A DNA stretch of 25,784 bases, taken from positions 1 through 25,784 of the forward strand of contig BQJS01000044.1 of assembly GCA_021604825.1 (NCBI GenBank), in the 5' to 3' direction. The translations under genes were made by a program, and so were the position numbers. A model generated the notes under the pieces. That model was not told the DNA's origin. It did no database searches and saw only the letters and a program-made list of their open reading frames with translations. Below are positions 24,149-25,784 of this stretch, one piece after another. The DNA is from Phycisphaerae bacterium. Its GTDB lineage: Bacteria > Planctomycetota > Phycisphaerae > UBA1845. Position 1 is the first letter of the stretch. Every line of letters begins with the position of its first letter.

Positions 24149-25066
24149 ATGACCGCAGTTGATAGCAGTCATTTACCCGCGCTCTTCCAAGTTGCGGATG
24201 CATCGTCCACGCGGTCGCAGGCCATCTATATGCGTCTCGTAAACTGCGATTTAGCGTTAATTGTTTCTGGTAGCATGATTACATCTTGGGCAGTTTCTTC
24301 AGAAAGTCTTCGTGCGGTGTTTGCAATTGCTGGTGGCGTGATGCTTCTCGCCAGTCTCATGTTGACCATGTTTATACTGCAGTCACGCCCTGACAAAAGT
24401 TGGTTCGGCACGAGAGCGATTGCTGAGTCCGTCAAGAAACTCGCTTGGTCATACATGACTGGCGCAAAGGATTTCCCGATGTCATTATCTGACGCGGACG
24501 CTGACAAATACTTTTGCAGCGCGATGGATTCCGTCTTGCAGCAATGGCAATCTCTCGGAGGTGACCTTGGTGGAACGCAATCTTGTTTGGACCAAATCAC
24601 GCAACAAATGCGCGATGTTCGAGCCACAAATCTTGAAGAACGAAAGACGACTTATCTGAGTTCGCGAATCCAAGATCAGCGCAAATGGTACGCGCAGAAA
24701 GCCGAAAGCAACTCGGCGTCGGCTAACTGGTGGATCGCCGCGATCGGGATTGCCCAGTTGGCGGGTGCCGCAGCCGCGATTGCATTGGTGCGGTGGCCTA
24801 ACCTGACGTTCAACTTTGCATCAGTGTTCGCATCGCTGGCAGCAGCTTTTATGGCCTGGCTTCAGGTCAAGCAGCATCAAGAGCAGGCACAGTCGTACGG
24901 GATAGCCGCCAGCGAGCTGGGGTTGGAGGAAGCTCAGCTACGCCATGTGTCCACTGAAAATCAGTTCGGCGAATTTGTCGAGAACGCAGAGAAAGCGATT
25001 TCGCGTGAGCACACGATGTGGGTTTCCCGAAGAGACCTAAGAATCAAGCAACCGGACCAGACGTAG
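24149..25066 (+). CDS. Tandem SLATT (DUF4231-like) membrane protein, probable conflict-system effector
   Basis: 305 aa with four predicted membrane helices at about 34-50, 56-77, 194-213 and 223-240. The first pair is followed by WFGTRAIAESVKKLAWSYMT (residues 85-104), the W-x-x-R-A-x-A-E-x-x-K-x-x-x-W motif of SLATT_3-type domains. SSRIQDQRKWYAQKAESNSA (171-190) before the second pair and a long acidic helix after it, up to about 290 with ISREHTMW, are typical of SLATT_1/DUF4231. SLATT proteins are predicted pore-forming effectors in nucleotide-signalling defence systems (Burroughs and colleagues' SMODS/SLOG-associated 2TM domain). The start at 24149 follows an excellent Shine-Dalgarno, 4 nt from AGGAGG. 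The TIR gene begins 22 nt after its stop, so the two are almost certainly one operon. Confidence 0.8.
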   Translation: MTAVDSSHLPALFQVADASSTRSQAIYMRLVNCDLALIVSGSMITSWAVSSESLRAVFAIAGGVMLLASLMLTMFILQSRPDKSWFGTRAIAESVKKLAWSYMTGAKDFPMSLSDADADKYFCSAMDSVLQQWQSLGGDLGGTQSCLDQITQQMRDVRATNLEERKTTYLSSRIQDQRKWYAQKAESNSASANWWIAAIGIAQLAGAAAAIALVRWPNLTFNFASVFASLAAAFMAWLQVKQHQEQAQSYGIAASELGLEEAQLRHVSTENQFGEFVENAEKAISREHTMWVSRRDLRIKQPDQT

Positions 25067-25088
25067 TGCCCCATTTACAGGTATTGTC

Positions 25089-25784
25089 ATGACCCGAAGT
25101 CAGTCGAAACAAGCGCCACAAGTATTTATCAGCTGTAGCAACGTGGATATCGACCTAGCGGTCCGCATTGCAGCAGCGCTTCGCGCGGGCGAGCTTCGGA
25201 CGTGGTTGTATCGGGAGAACAGCAAGCCCGGCATAGAGTACACGGAGCAAGTGAGCCGGGCCATCAATGATTCGGATGCGCTTCTGGTTCTCCTTTCCGC
25301 AGACGCCGCACGTTCAAGGCAGGTCCAAGACGAGGTTCTTCAGGCGAAGGAAGATGGGCTTTCGCGTATACCCGTTTTACTGAATATGGACCATGCTGAG
25401 CTCAAGACCTCGTTTCCTGCATGGCGGCACCTGACCGGGGCATGCGTGTCCATTGAGATTCCCGAGAACGGGCTGGAAGCAATCTTGGGCCGCATCGTGG
25501 TCATCGTTCGAGAAGCGATACAGGCTGCATCGACCAACGAGGGACGATGCGGTGCAGTGGCTGTTGCACCAATTACCGCGCCGCGAGCCCGTACTTTGCC
25601 AGACGGTCGTGTTCGGCGCAAACGGCGAGCATTCAGCATGTCAAACGTGGTTGCGTTTGGATTGATAGTCGTATCAGTCGGATTCCTTTACTATTTGCAA
25701 TTCGGCAGTTCGAGGTCCGAATCCAACTTGGTACGGACGGAGTCGAACAATAGCATACCGAGCGACGCTGGTTCCGGATCTGAA
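25089..25784 (+). CDS. TIR-domain protein with C-terminal membrane helix, 3' end cut by the window
   Basis: The frame from ATG 25089 is open for 232 codons to the right edge. Residues 11-140 are a bacterial TIR domain: QVFISCSNVDIDLAVRIAAA, then RTWLYRENSKPGIEYTEQV, AINDSDALLVLLS and ARSRQVQDEVLQA. Glu82 falls where the catalytic Glu of NAD-cleaving TIR domains lies. The aromatic/acidic residues of the usual FISYSRxD are partly changed to FISCSNVD. A basic stretch (RVRRKRRAF) then leads into one membrane helix at about 186-205 (VVAFGLIVVSVGFLYYL), followed by a Ser/Asn-rich region that may lead to a further domain outside the window. TIR domains either cleave NAD or make cyclic ADP-ribose signals. 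It lies directly after the SLATT gene. Confidence 0.83.
   Translation, partial: MTRSQSKQAPQVFISCSNVDIDLAVRIAAALRAGELRTWLYRENSKPGIEYTEQVSRAINDSDALLVLLSADAARSRQVQDEVLQAKEDGLSRIPVLLNMDHAELKTSFPAWRHLTGACVSIEIPENGLEAILGRIVVIVREAIQAASTNEGRCGAVAVAPITAPRARTLPDGRVRRKRRAFSMSNVVAFGLIVVSVGFLYYLQFGSSRSESNLVRTESNNSIPSDAGSGSE

Overview
The window looks like a chromosomal segment from a planctomycete. The sequence shows two signs of this: C-terminal Ca-binding dockerin/TSP3-type loops on secreted proteins (for example DVSGDGHINGLDI at the end of the beta-helix protein), and a motif of the form DCNxNGxPDxxD...DDDGDxIPDEC inside the first giant protein. Both are familiar from planctomycete secretomes. Base composition is moderate, and most genes encode very large Sec-exported proteins. 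The phylum is an inference from protein style; there is no rRNA or other phylogenetic marker here.

Layout. 1-508 (-): 5' part of a UDP-glucose 4-epimerase (GalE-like), cut by the window edge. 801-2540 (+): exported S41-family peptidase. 2560-4737 (-): exported right-handed beta-helix protein with a dockerin-like tail, convergent with the peptidase. 4738-5984: about 1.2 kb without a convincing gene, holding a clear intrinsic terminator and, just before the next gene, a good sigma70-type promoter.

5985-22870 (+): the core of the window, a three-gene unit of about 17 kb. It holds (i) a 2929-aa exported protein with Cys-rich repeats, ten FN3-like modules, a beta-propeller, more Cys-rich repeats and a C-terminal beta-sandwich that may be cohesin-like; (ii) a 2564-aa exported RHS/YD-repeat protein whose start codon overlaps the first gene's stop (ATGA); and (iii) a 115-aa protein of unknown family in the position of an immunity protein. 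The RHS protein carries proprotein-convertase P-domain-like segments in swapped order, an EF-hand (dockerin-like) pair inserted just before the RHS core motif, and a variable C-terminal tip ending in a probable ADP-ribosyltransferase-like toxin domain. I infer a planctomycete polymorphic-toxin system in which a huge partner protein is translationally coupled to the RHS toxin and may hold it by a cohesin-dockerin-like contact.

22871-24148: a scar region with the first 53 codons of an IS4-family transposase behind a hairpin that hides its Shine-Dalgarno, then a 203-aa TPR-like protein on the minus strand. 24149-25784 (+): a four-TM tandem-SLATT (DUF4231-like) protein followed after 22 nt by a TIR-domain protein with a C-terminal membrane segment, cut by the right edge. 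This pair looks like a nucleotide-signalling defence or conflict module. The right third of the window therefore resembles a small conflict island: toxin tip, immunity candidate, IS fragment and SLATT-TIR.
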